NCBI RefSeq assembly: GCF_000743705.1
Contig: NZ_JQEZ01000004.1
Span: 212,149-276,148, forward strand
Length of the DNA stretch: 64,000 nt
Direction: 5' to 3'
From: Ruegeria halocynthiae
GTDB taxonomy: Bacteria > Pseudomonadota > Alphaproteobacteria > Rhodobacterales > Rhodobacteraceae
The translations under genes and the position numbers were made by a program. Under the pieces are notes generated by a model. It saw nothing but the letters and a program-made list of their open reading frames with translations, had not been told where the DNA came from and searched no databases. Positions 15,535 to 23,785 of the stretch are shown here, piece after piece. The stretch's first letter is position 1, and each line of letters opens with the position of its first letter.

Positions 15535-16500
15535 ATGCCAACCCTCACCAAAGACGAACACACTCGGGCTGCTGAATTCGTGCAAGAATTCTCGCACCAT
15601 GCCTTTGCGGGCGAGCTCTTGCCGTTCGAATGCATTTACCGCTCGCATGATTTTGCGGAAACACGGATGGTTCTGAAGGTGCAGGCACAGGCACAAAGTT
15701 ATGCACTGAAGATCGACACAGAGTCCCCCGGCACTGGGCGGTTGCAAAAGGAATTCGATGTCCTGACCGCACTATCCGCGTATTTCGCGCCATCCGGATC
15801 CTCGCAAGTGGTGCAACCCTTGTATCTGTCGCCGGGGCACGCGTTCTTTGTGACCGAATTCGTCGACCGGCCTACGGCGGTGGATTTGATCCACAACAGC
15901 CCCAACAATGACCAGATCGCCCAAATCTATCGAAGGGCCGGTTCGTGGCTTCACGATCTTCACGGGTTTCAGCCCGCCAAGGAATACGGTTTCCGGCCAC
16001 GTTGGATGACTGACAGCATCAGAGAATTGTCTCAATCCGTCCCGCGCGACATTCTTTTGGTCAGCCAGCCCTTCCTTGCCACATTGGAAGACGATCTTTT
16101 GCGGCTGAAGGGCATATCCGAAACACAAGTGTTTTCGCATGGGGATTTCCACGGCGAGAACCTGATTGTCGGCCAAGGAGACATGATCGGGCTGGATTTC
16201 ACCGAGGTGCGGGAAAAGCTGGCCGTTTACGATATTGTCGATTTCCTCAAGTCGGACATATTCCGGGATGGATCATCCGCAGATGTGGACCGCAGCGGAA
16301 TCCTGACCACGAACAAGGACATGTTTTTCCGGCGGTACAAACATCCGGTGCACATGGGCATTTTGGATTTCTGCATCCGGGCGCGCCTGCTGAAAGACTG
16401 GCTGGCCTTGTGGCAGATCGATCATTCCTGCAGCGCTTTCGAAGAAGACAGAAGGCACCGCCTGGAGCAACGACTGCGGATCGCCTTTAGTCGGGATTGA
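15535..16500 (+). CDS. APH-family phosphotransferase (small-molecule kinase-like)
   Basis: A 321-residue cytosolic protein of the aminoglycoside/choline phosphotransferase fold. The catalytic loop reads VFSHGDFHGENLIVG near residue 200 (HGDxHxxN), followed by the metal-binding LDFTEV near residue 222 in place of the usual D-x-D/E. The N-lobe ALKIDTESPG gives the expected lysine. The substrate is unknown; nothing ties it to antibiotic resistance. It reads opposite to the flanking ribosomal genes, with no clear Shine-Dalgarno before its ATG. It may form an accessory pair with the Hint protein downstream. Confidence 0.75.
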   Translation: MPTLTKDEHTRAAEFVQEFSHHAFAGELLPFECIYRSHDFAETRMVLKVQAQAQSYALKIDTESPGTGRLQKEFDVLTALSAYFAPSGSSQVVQPLYLSPGHAFFVTEFVDRPTAVDLIHNSPNNDQIAQIYRRAGSWLHDLHGFQPAKEYGFRPRWMTDSIRELSQSVPRDILLVSQPFLATLEDDLLRLKGISETQVFSHGDFHGENLIVGQGDMIGLDFTEVREKLAVYDIVDFLKSDIFRDGSSADVDRSGILTTNKDMFFRRYKHPVHMGILDFCIRARLLKDWLALWQIDHSCSAFEEDRRHRLEQRLRIAFSRD

Positions 16501-16564
16501 GTGCGAGGTTGATTTACGCAACTCCATGACGCATTTGTGTACCGTTGACCTTGGAATTCTCTAG

Positions 16565-16595
16565 TTGACGCGACAAGTCAAGGTTAGCTTACAAT
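16565..16595 (+). promoter_or_regulatory. Candidate promoter for the Hint-domain gene
   Basis: TTGACG (16565-16570) and TACAAT (16590-16595) lie 19 bases apart, a little long. They sit in the 169-base gap upstream of the Hint gene. Confidence 0.4.
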
Positions 16596-16669
16596 GCAGT
16601 TAATCAGTCACGGGGCCTGCTGCGGGCAGACCCTGAAGTATCCAGTTCAAAGAAGGTTAAATAGCGTAA

Positions 16670-17713
16670 ATGGTACTCCGCAGTTTTTTCGCTCAGGACA
16701 GCGAAAGCCTTGTCGCAACATTTGTCCCTGGTACGAACAACCCCCCAGGCACAGTGCAGGTCGGCAACCCGATCATCAACAACTCTGACACGCCGAACGG
16801 ATCGATCTTTGCCTATTCCGGCGGCTTTGGCACCACAGTAACACTGGATGACACCAGTGGTGGACCAAATGTGTTCAACGATGATCAACCGTTTGGACAC
16901 ACGATCACGGATGGCGGCGGCATTGTCGCCAATGGCACCCCGGTCGAATCCGAATCCATCATCACCGTGCGTGCCCTGGACAGCAACGGAAACCCGACCG
17001 GACCCGAAATTGACATCTATGTGTTTTCTCAGAACGGGGTCACACAAGATGTCTGGGGCTACGGAACGTCGCAAGAGCTGACGCCCGGAACATCCTACGT
17101 TAAAATCAGGGGATCAAACGCCGGCAGCTCGGCCTATACCGATTATGTGACCTGTTTTGGCCCGGACACCCTGATCGAAACCGCCGATGGAAATATCGCG
17201 GTTCAGAACCTGGAACGCGGCCAACTGGTCTGGACCCGGGATGGCGGGCTGCAACCCATTGTCTGGATCGGCACGACCCAGGCCTCGGGCAAGGGCGCGT
17301 TTGCGCCAGTTGTGATCGAGGCTGGCGTGATCGGAAACACTCAAGAACTGATTGTGTCTCAGCTGCACCGGGTCCTGATTTCTTCGCCTGCGACCGATAT
17401 GCTGTTCGGATCACCCGAAGTGTTCGTGGCCGCAAAACATCTGTGTGGCCTGCCCGGCGTTTCCATCCGCGAGACGGACAGTATCGCCTATACCCATTTC
17501 ATGTTTGACCGGCACCACATCGTCCGTTCAAACGGGGCGCTGACGGAAAGCTTCTATTTTTCGGACACTGCGGCACGCGCGCTGCCCTCTCCGCAACGTG
17601 CGGAAATTGTCGCCCTGTTCCCCTCGCTTGAGGACGCCAGCGATGCGTTCACGCACACAGCGGCAACAACGATCGGCGCGCGCGAAGCCACAGTGTTGCG
17701 CGCCTACCTCTGA
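16670..17713 (+). CDS. Hint-domain (hedgehog/intein-like) protein
   Basis: A 347-residue protein. Residues about 1-160 are a Gly/Asn/Thr-rich beta-type region without cysteine, probably secreted though no classical signal peptide is present. From about residue 162 a Hint_2 domain runs CFGPDTLIETADG, then VQNLERGQLVWTRDGG, LIVSQLHRVLI, YTHFMFDRHHIV and SNGALTESF, all roseobacter Hint_2 hallmarks. The leading Cys and the HRV histidine fit a self-cleaving fold, but there is no C-extein, so splicing is unlikely. Such proteins are often exported by type I systems. It ends at a terminator shared with convergent rplA. Confidence 0.82.
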   Translation: MVLRSFFAQDSESLVATFVPGTNNPPGTVQVGNPIINNSDTPNGSIFAYSGGFGTTVTLDDTSGGPNVFNDDQPFGHTITDGGGIVANGTPVESESIITVRALDSNGNPTGPEIDIYVFSQNGVTQDVWGYGTSQELTPGTSYVKIRGSNAGSSAYTDYVTCFGPDTLIETADGNIAVQNLERGQLVWTRDGGLQPIVWIGTTQASGKGAFAPVVIEAGVIGNTQELIVSQLHRVLISSPATDMLFGSPEVFVAAKHLCGLPGVSIRETDSIAYTHFMFDRHHIVRSNGALTESFYFSDTAARALPSPQRAEIVALFPSLEDASDAFTHTAATTIGAREATVLRAYL

Positions 17714-17737
17714 TCTGACGCTGAGCGGGCAAAGAAA

Positions 17738-17765
17738 AACCCGGGCCACATCCGTGACCCGGGTT
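17738..17765. terminator. Bidirectional terminator between Hint gene and rplA
   Basis: AACCCGGG (17738-17745) pairs with CCCGGGTT (17758-17765). The minus strand continues TTTTTCTTT and the plus strand CATTTTCC, so it can serve both convergent genes. Confidence 0.8.
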
Positions 17766-17791
17766 CATTTTCCAAGCAGGTAGCTTGAAAC

Positions 17792-18490
17792 TTATTCGCC
17801 TGCAGCAGCGGCCACATCCAGAGTCACACCCGGGCCCATGGTCGAGCTCAGTGCGATTTTCTTCATGTAGGTGCCTTTGGCGCCTGCCGGCTTGGCCTTG
17901 GCAACGGCCGAGATAAAGGCACGGACGTTTTCGACCAGCTTGGCTTCGTCAAAAGACGCTTTGCCAACACCGGCGTGCACAACGCCGCCTTTTTCCGCCT
18001 TGAACTGAACTTCACCGCCCTTGGCTGCTTCCACGGCTGCTTTCACATCCATGGTCACGGTGCCAACCTTGGGGTTCGGCATCAGGTTGCGGGGGCCCAG
18101 AACTTTACCCAGACGACCCACGACGGGCATCATGTCCGGGGTTGCGATGCAGCGATCAAAATCAATGGTGCCGCCCTGAATGGTTTCCATCAGGTCTTCT
18201 GCGCCAATGATATCCGCGCCTGCTTCTTTTGCTTCGTCAGCTTTGGGGCCACGAGCAAAAACAGCAACGCGCATCGCTTTACCGGTACCATTCGGCAGGC
18301 CAACAACGCCACGAACCATCTGGTCCGCGTGGCGGGTGTCAACACCCAGGTTCAGAGCGATTTCGACGGTTTCATCGAATTTCGAAGTTGCATGGGCTTT
18401 GACCAGTGCAACCGCTTCTTCCACCGACAGTTCTGCCTTGCCAGCGAAAGCTTCGCGCGCTGTGCGCGTACGTTTACCGAGTTTTGCCAT
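17792..18490 (-). CDS. rplA: 50S ribosomal protein L1
   Basis: L1 forms the mobile L1 stalk and assists E-site tRNA release; it also represses its own operon in many bacteria. The product is 232 residues with the typical [15 protein letters not shown] start, the [18 protein letters not shown] segment and the [16 protein letters not shown] signature. It starts 1 base after the rplK stop. Normally rplJ follows directly; here about 2.6 kb with two opposite-strand genes separates them, and a terminator lies after rplA. Confidence 0.99.
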   Translation of the reverse strand: MAKLGKRTRTAREAFAGKAELSVEEAVALVKAHATSKFDETVEIALNLGVDTRHADQMVRGVVGLPNGTGKAMRVAVFARGPKADEAKEAGADIIGAEDLMETIQGGTIDFDRCIATPDMMPVVGRLGKVLGPRNLMPNPKVGTVTMDVKAAVEAAKGGEVQFKAEKGGVVHAGVGKASFDEAKLVENVRAFISAVAKAKPAGAKGTYMKKIALSSTMGPGVTLDVAAAAGE

Positions 18491-18491
18491 C

Positions 18492-18941
18492 TTACTTCAC
18501 CTCGATGCCCATAGAGCGGGCCGAGCCCAGGATGATCTGCATTGCGCCTTCGACGTCGTTGGCGTTCAGATCTTTCATTTTGGCTTCGGCGATTTCGCGA
18601 ACCTGCTTCGAGGTCACGGTTGCCACGGTCTCACGACCTGGGTTTTCCGCGCCACGGGGGCGGTTACGCTTGCCAACCGGCTTCAGACCAGCGGCTTTTT
18701 TCAGGTAATAAGACGCGGGCGGCGTCTTGATGTCCATGGTAAAGGACTTGTCCTGATAATAGGTGATCACGGTCGGGCAAGGCGCGCCTTGCTCCATGTC
18801 TGCGGTCTTGGCGTTGAACGCCTTGCAGAATTCCATGATGTTGATGCCGCGCTGACCCAGCGCCGGACCAACTGGCGGCGACGGGTTCGCCTGACCTGCA
18901 GGAACCTGCAGTTTCATTGTACCAGCAAGCTTCTTGGCCAT
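18492..18941 (-). CDS. rplK: 50S ribosomal protein L11
   Basis: L11 organises the GTPase-associated centre and is needed for RelA activation. The product is 149 residues, starting [32 protein letters not shown] in family style, with the proline-rich N-terminal domain and the rRNA-binding C-terminal domain. It is tightly coupled to rplA. A promoter candidate lies about 125 bases upstream, so the pair may be transcribed separately from nusG. Confidence 0.99.
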   Translation of the reverse strand: MAKKLAGTMKLQVPAGQANPSPPVGPALGQRGINIMEFCKAFNAKTADMEQGAPCPTVITYYQDKSFTMDIKTPPASYYLKKAAGLKPVGKRNRPRGAENPGRETVATVTSKQVREIAEAKMKDLNANDVEGAMQIILGSARSMGIEVK

Positions 18942-19004
18942 TTGGTTTTCCTTTCAACTTAGGTGAAACGCGTCCCACCCAGATTATGTTGCGTGGTCCG
19001 ACCC

Positions 19005-19092
19005 GGGATCGCGATCCCAGCAACCTCCCACGAGAGAATCTCGCCCGAAGACGATAAGGGCGGCATTTATAGGGGAATGTGGGAGTTGGCAA
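19005..19092 (-). promoter_or_regulatory. Candidate rplK promoter and leader palindrome
   Basis: On the minus strand a TATAAA -10 (19071-19066) is preceded by TTGCCA (19092-19087, spacer 15) or CTTGCC (spacer 16). The predicted leader contains a perfect 14-base palindrome GGGATCGCGATCCC (19005-19018). This would give rplKA its own promoter downstream of the inserted gene. Spacing is short, so this is only a candidate. Confidence 0.45.
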
Positions 19093-19210
19093 GTGGATCA
19101 AGCCAAGATTCAATCACCGTTCTTGTGCTCAATTCTACTTGTCAGATAAACACGGTAAAAGCCTTGAGTTGAACGAGACGAAATTCTTTCGCATTAAACG
19201 AGAAATCCAG

Positions 19211-19879
19211 ATGTCATTTTTCAGCAGGTGCACTATTTTTATTTTCGCAACAACATTGGGATCAACTGTAACCACTACTACTGCACTCGGCGGCTCTGAA
19301 ACAGACGAATCGCGACCGGCGCGAGTCCAGGCGAGCTTTGTTCAATCGTTCGAATTGTTCTCAGACATTTGTCTTGAGGGGCTTCCAGATTTTCGAAGAT
19401 CAAAAGAGTATGCGAGCAAAAAATATGGCGCTTCGTTTGATGGACGCAAGGATAGAACTTGGCACCCCTTGGACTCTGAAAGCTTTATCAACTCTATAAC
19501 AATCTCAAAAGGACACGAATGCATCATCTACGTAGACTTCAATGACAATAATGATAGGTCGGCAGAAGAATTCAGAGCTTTGATATCCGATCTGCCAGAT
19601 ACAGGTGTCTTCTACATACAGGCTGGCCAAGAAGGTGATCTGGACCAGCTGGAAAAGTGGCAATATATGTTCAGCAGCAGCAAGAATTCCAGCTTCAGAA
19701 TGCTAAAAGAGTATAGTTACAAGAGTACACTGCTGGGCGTTTCACGAACTCTAATTCTCAGCGTGAAGTACCGTAGGTTTGATTGTACAGTGACACAAAA
19801 TCAACTGGAGTTGATGGGCTTAACAGGCGAACCACCACGGGATGGGATACTACTGTCACACGCCGAAAGATGGTGCTAA
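19211..19879 (+). CDS. Secreted protein of unknown function, AT-rich insert between rplK and nusG
   Basis: I do not recognise this 222-residue protein. From the ATG at 19211 (MSFFSRCTIFIFATTLG) it has a signal peptide ending near TTALG, so it is probably periplasmic or secreted; longer upstream starts would bury that signal. The mature part has SFELFSDICLEGLPDF, reminiscent of small exported proteins with a first conserved cysteine, and a C-terminal CTVTQNQLELMGL. Codon use and base composition are clearly more AT-rich than every neighbour, and it reads against the ribosomal genes, which suggests horizontal acquisition. Confidence 0.6.
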   Translation: MSFFSRCTIFIFATTLGSTVTTTTALGGSETDESRPARVQASFVQSFELFSDICLEGLPDFRRSKEYASKKYGASFDGRKDRTWHPLDSESFINSITISKGHECIIYVDFNDNNDRSAEEFRALISDLPDTGVFYIQAGQEGDLDQLEKWQYMFSSSKNSSFRMLKEYSYKSTLLGVSRTLILSVKYRRFDCTVTQNQLELMGLTGEPPRDGILLSHAERWC

Positions 19880-19977
19880 CCCACGATACGAATTGCTAAA
19901 CTATAGCAAACACCTGCGACGACAAAAAGGCCACGATACCAAGAGCGCCGCGGCACCTTAGATTTACTGAGAGTTTC

Positions 19978-20511
19978 TCAGCCCTGCTTGGTAACCTGCG
20001 TGAAATCCAGCTCGACCGGGGTTTCGCGGCCAAAGATCGAGACCGAGACCTTCAGCTTCTGCGCGTCGTCGTCCACACCTTCGACCATGCCGTCGAAATC
20101 CTCGAACGGGCCGTCGTTGACCTTGACCTTCTCGCCGATCTCGAAGGAGATCATCAGCTTAGGCGCTTCTTCGCCTTCCTGAACGCGGTTGAGAATCTGG
20201 TTGACCTCGGCGTCGCGCATCGGCATCGGGCGGCCTTGTGGGCCCAGAAAGCCGGTGACGCGGTTGATCGAGTTGACCAGATGATAACCTTGGTCGGACA
20301 TCTCCATATGCACCAGCACGTAACCAGGCATAAAGCGGCGTTCGGTCGTGACCTTCTTGCCCCGGCGCACTTCGATCACCTCTTCGGTGGGCACCAGTAC
20401 TTCGTCGATATCGTCCTCAAGGCCCTGCTCGGCCACGGACGTGCGGATCTGCTCTGCGATCTTCTTTTCGAAATTCGAAAGAACGCTGACCGAGTACCAC
20501 CGTTTCGCCAT
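19978..20511 (-). CDS. nusG: Transcription termination/antitermination protein NusG
   Basis: NusG binds the clamp of RNA polymerase and links it to Rho or the ribosome. At 177 residues it has an NGN domain (KRWYSVSVLSNFEKKIAEQI...PGYVLVHMEM) and a C-terminal KOW domain (FEIGEKVKVNDGPFEDFDGMVEGVD). It follows secE after about 200 bases containing a weak hairpin. The usual nusG-rplK adjacency is lost: an AT-rich secreted-protein gene sits between them on the other strand. Confidence 0.98.
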   Translation of the reverse strand: MAKRWYSVSVLSNFEKKIAEQIRTSVAEQGLEDDIDEVLVPTEEVIEVRRGKKVTTERRFMPGYVLVHMEMSDQGYHLVNSINRVTGFLGPQGRPMPMRDAEVNQILNRVQEGEEAPKLMISFEIGEKVKVNDGPFEDFDGMVEGVDDDAQKLKVSVSIFGRETPVELDFTQVTKQG

Positions 20512-20592
20512 GAACCTGTCGTCCTTGTTTACTTTCGGGGCAAGCCGTTTGCCGGATGCGCCCGTTATTGAAAATCTGTCACGTCACCCGGA

Positions 20593-20624
20593 ATAAAAAG
20601 CGGCGCACAGCCCGAATCGCCGCA
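20593..20624 (-). terminator. Weak terminator-like hairpin between secE and nusG
   Basis: On the minus strand GCGGCG (20623-20618) pairs with CGCCGC (20605-20600) and is followed by TTTTTATT. The 12-base loop and short stem make it weak; it might attenuate readthrough from secE into nusG. Confidence 0.4.
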
Positions 20625-20712
20625 CGCCCATTCCGAATAGTCCCGCGTCAACTACTCTGACATCGCGCGCTGTGCAAGAGGGCAGTGGCGTTACCGCGGC
20701 CCCAACGCACAC

Positions 20713-20910
20713 TTAGCCGAATGCACCCAGAACCAGTTGAAGACCGCCGCGAATGCCCAGATCGACCAGAGCAAAGAACACCGCTGTCAGCGCTGCCATG
20801 ATAAACACCATGACCGTGGTCAACAGCACCTCGCGCCGGGTGGGCCAGACGACCTTTGCGACTTCGGCTCGGACCTGCTGAATAAACTGGATCGGGTTTG
20901 TGGTGGCCAT
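20713..20910 (-). CDS. secE: Preprotein translocase subunit SecE
   Basis: SecE clamps SecY in the SecYEG channel. The 65-residue product is the short single-span form: an amphipathic FIQQVRAEVAKVVWPTRREVL segment then one membrane helix (residues about 29-50). The conserved VVWPTRREV is diagnostic. Unusually, no tRNA-Trp gene lies upstream; instead ccoS ends 68 bases before the start. Confidence 0.98.
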   Translation of the reverse strand: MATTNPIQFIQQVRAEVAKVVWPTRREVLLTTVMVFIMAALTAVFFALVDLGIRGGLQLVLGAFG

Positions 20911-20978
20911 TTGGCGTTGTTCTCTCTGCTAGCGGATGGGCCGGACATAACCGGGCAATGCGGCAATTTCAAGGGCTG

Positions 20979-21137
20979 TCACTGCTTAGGCTTGTCGTCC
21001 CATTCATCACTCAGGATTCGCCGGGCGTCGCCTTCGGGATCGTCATACTGGTTGGTTCGGACAGTATAGATGAACGCACCAAGGCCAACCCCGCCCAATA
21101 GCAGGGAAATCGGTATGAGATAGGCCAGAACATTCAT
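20979..21137 (-). CDS. ccoS: cbb3-type oxidase assembly protein CcoS
   Basis: A 52-residue protein that is easily missed because of its length. It reads MNVLAYLIPISLLLGGVGLG, with one membrane helix at about residues 4-24, then TVRTNQYDDPEGDARRILSDE, the usual CcoS tail with the QYDDPEGDA motif. CcoS is needed to insert haem b and copper into CcoN. It starts 5 bases after the ccoI stop, completing ccoGHIS. Confidence 0.95.
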   Translation of the reverse strand: MNVLAYLIPISLLLGGVGLGAFIYTVRTNQYDDPEGDARRILSDEWDDKPKQ

Positions 21138-21142
21138 ATCAG

Positions 21143-23320
21143 TTACCTCAGCCGCAATGCATTCAGGGACACCGTAATTGACGATGTCGACATCGCCAGG
21201 GCCGCGATCAGCGGTGTGGCCAAGCCTACCACAGCCAATGGTACGGCGACGATGTTATAGACAGTCGCGATACGGAAATTCTCGCGAATCCGTCTGGTCG
21301 CCTTAACCGCCGTGTCGCAGGCATCGGCGATGGGCGACAGATCATTGCCCAGCAACACGATATCCGACGCCACACGCGCCGCATCCAGCGCCGAGGCCGG
21401 AGAGATCGACACATGTGCCGCCGCCAATGCCGCCGTATCATTCAGACCATCGCCCACCATCAGGACATGGCGGCCCTGATCACGCAGGTCCTGAACACGG
21501 GCGGCCTTGTCCTGTGGCAGCGCCTGTGCAACCCAATTTTCAATCCCCAACTTTTGCGCCAATGCCCGCACCGCGCCTTGCGTGTCGCCCGAAATCAGGA
21601 TGGCCTCTTTCCCGGCATCGCGGAAGGCCTGAACGGATTCCGCCGCACCCGGCCGCAGCGAATCCGAGAACAGGAACGCAACGGGTGCCCGCCCCTCGAT
21701 GGACAGCCACGCAGCGGTCTGATCACCTGCGCGGCCTCCGGTCCATTCCGCACGCCCCAGACGCACTTGTTTCCCGTCACAGGTGCCTTGGGTGCCATAT
21801 CCCGGCACTTCGACCACATCCTGCAGGCTGGTGGGCGTCACCCCCGCCAAACGCACAGCCTTGGTCAAGGCAACAGACAACGGATGCGATGAAACCTGGG
21901 CCAGTGCCAGTGCCATCTTTAGGTCAGCAGCGGCGTGATCGGCCAGATTGGTCAACTCGGGCGCGCCCGAGGTAAGCGTTCCGGTCTTGTCGAACACAAC
22001 GGTATCCACCTCGGCCAGACGTTCCAGCGCGGTGGCGTGTTTGATCAGCATCCCCTTGCGGAACAACCGGCCCGATGCCGCCGTTGTCACCGCAGGCACC
22101 GCCAGACCCAGCGCACAGGGGCAAGTGATAATCAAAACCGCTGCTGCGATATTCAGCGCGGTACGGATATCGCCGGAATAGATGTACCACCCCAGAAAGC
22201 TGAGCGCCGACAGGATGTGCACGCCCGGTGCATAAAGCTTGGCCGCCTTATCCGCCAGCGATGTGTATCGGGAACGCCCTGATTCAGCGATGGCCACCAG
22301 ATCGGCCATCCGATGCAGCGAAGTATCTTCGCCCACTGCCGTCGCACGAATTGTCAGGGGGCCGGTCAGATTGACCTCTCCGGCGCTGACCGTCAGGCCA
22401 GCTTCGGCAAAGACCGGCAGGGTTTCCCCGGTCAGAAGCGACCGGTCCAGTTCCGAGCGTCCCGAAACAATTTCCCCATCCACGGGCATCCGGCCACCGG
22501 GGCGAACCAGGATCAGATCGCCGACATTCAGCGTGGCAACGGCCACTTCTTCCTCGACACCGTCAACCTGCCTGATGGCCCGGGGCACCTCAAGCGCGGT
22601 CAGCTCCTCGGCGGCAGATCGGGCGGCGGCGCGGGTGCGGTAATCCAGATAGCGACCGGCCAACAGGAAAAACGTCAACGTCAGGGCGGCATCGAAATAG
22701 GCGTGCTCGCCGCTTAGTGCGGTTTCCCACAGGGATGTCGTAAGCGCCAGCAGGATCGCCAGAACAATCGGCACATCCATGTTCAGCCGCCCGACGCGCA
22801 GGGCGCTCCAGGCGTTGGCAAAGAAGGGCTGCGCCGAAAACGCAATCGCCGGCAGCGCAATGGCCGCCGAAATCCAGTGGAACATGTCGCGCGTGGCATC
22901 CGTTGCCCCGGACCAGACCGACACCGACAGCAGCATCACATTCATCGAGGCAAAACCAGCCACCGCCAGACGCATCAACAGATCGCGCCCTGCCTTGTTG
23001 GCCTGCGTGGCCGACAGGGCCGATGGGTCCAACTCGTGCGCCTCAAACCCAACACGTTCAAGCACCGGGATCAGATCAGCCGCTTGCAGGTCTGGCTTGG
23101 CTTTGACCATCGCACGTTTGAGGGTCAGATTGACCCGGGCATCATCGACCCCCGGGTGTGCAGACAACTCTCGCTCGACCGTTGCGATACAGGCCGAGCA
23201 GTGGATGCCCGGCAGCGAAAGCGCGATCTGCACATCCTCGGGGACAGGCCGGGCCGGTTCGACCGGGGCTGCGATGCAACCCGGGCAGGCGGCAGTGCCG
23301 GATGTAAGCTGCGCCGTCAT
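21143..23320 (-). CDS. ccoI: Copper-exporting P1B ATPase for cbb3 oxidase assembly
   Basis: CcoI (FixI) moves copper across the inner membrane toward CcoN. The 725-residue product has an N-terminal CPGC (12-15), a heavy-metal-associated domain with HCSAC (40-44), the intramembrane CPC in ITCPCALGLAVPAV, phosphorylation site DKTGTLT and hinge GDGLNDTAALAAAH. Eight membrane segments are expected. It starts 4 bases after the ccoH stop. The second N-terminal CxxC may add a metal site and is common in FixI proteins. Confidence 0.97.
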   Translation of the reverse strand: MTAQLTSGTAACPGCIAAPVEPARPVPEDVQIALSLPGIHCSACIATVERELSAHPGVDDARVNLTLKRAMVKAKPDLQAADLIPVLERVGFEAHELDPSALSATQANKAGRDLLMRLAVAGFASMNVMLLSVSVWSGATDATRDMFHWISAAIALPAIAFSAQPFFANAWSALRVGRLNMDVPIVLAILLALTTSLWETALSGEHAYFDAALTLTFFLLAGRYLDYRTRAAARSAAEELTALEVPRAIRQVDGVEEEVAVATLNVGDLILVRPGGRMPVDGEIVSGRSELDRSLLTGETLPVFAEAGLTVSAGEVNLTGPLTIRATAVGEDTSLHRMADLVAIAESGRSRYTSLADKAAKLYAPGVHILSALSFLGWYIYSGDIRTALNIAAAVLIITCPCALGLAVPAVTTAASGRLFRKGMLIKHATALERLAEVDTVVFDKTGTLTSGAPELTNLADHAAADLKMALALAQVSSHPLSVALTKAVRLAGVTPTSLQDVVEVPGYGTQGTCDGKQVRLGRAEWTGGRAGDQTAAWLSIEGRAPVAFLFSDSLRPGAAESVQAFRDAGKEAILISGDTQGAVRALAQKLGIENWVAQALPQDKAARVQDLRDQGRHVLMVGDGLNDTAALAAAHVSISPASALDAARVASDIVLLGNDLSPIADACDTAVKATRRIRENFRIATVYNIVAVPLAVVGLATPLIAALAMSTSSITVSLNALRLR

Positions 23321-23324
23321 CCCG

Positions 23325-23783
23325 TCATCCCTTTACGTACAATGGAATTCGCTGTGCGAACTCAGCGCCGCTGTGATCTTTGGCCACCAGACGGATGTTC
23401 CAATTGCCCTTACCCAGCACCGCCGGAACTGCATAAGCCACGCCGTCAAAGGTGAAATCCGGAGAGAAGTCATCCTTCACATGGGTCGCGCGCCCAACAA
23501 CCGCCTGCAACTCGGCAACTTCGACCGGTGCACCGGTCTGATCCGTGATGCGCAGGATCAGCAGGCCGCCCGAAACCTCGGCCAGAACGTCCCATCCCAG
23601 CGACTGTTGTTCCTGCAAGCGCTCATTGAACTCTTGACTGGCGACATAAGAGTTTTTGACCTCAAGCCCGGGAAAGGTTTTGACGGCGCTATAGGCCAGC
23701 ACAAGATTCACGGTGATGATCACCCCAAAGGCCGCGACAAATACGGCCAATGCATGTTTCCCGGTGAATTGACGTTCTGCCAT
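23325..23783 (-). CDS. ccoH: cbb3 oxidase assembly protein CcoH (FixH)
   Basis: A 152-residue membrane protein: one N-terminal helix (residues about 9-30, KHALAVFVAAFGVIITVNLVLAY) followed by a periplasmic beta-rich domain containing NWNIRLVAKDHSG near the end. FixH proteins are required for stable cbb3 assembly, probably by contacting CcoN and CcoP. It starts 2 bases after ccoG and sits before ccoI in the normal order. Confidence 0.93.
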   Translation of the reverse strand: MAERQFTGKHALAVFVAAFGVIITVNLVLAYSAVKTFPGLEVKNSYVASQEFNERLQEQQSLGWDVLAEVSGGLLILRITDQTGAPVEVAELQAVVGRATHVKDDFSPDFTFDGVAYAVPAVLGKGNWNIRLVAKDHSGAEFAQRIPLYVKG

Positions 23784-23785
23784 TC

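Noticed and set aside
15535-16500. Aminoglycoside resistance gene
   Set aside because: The fold is the APH type, but nothing links it to aminoglycosides and no mobile element is near.
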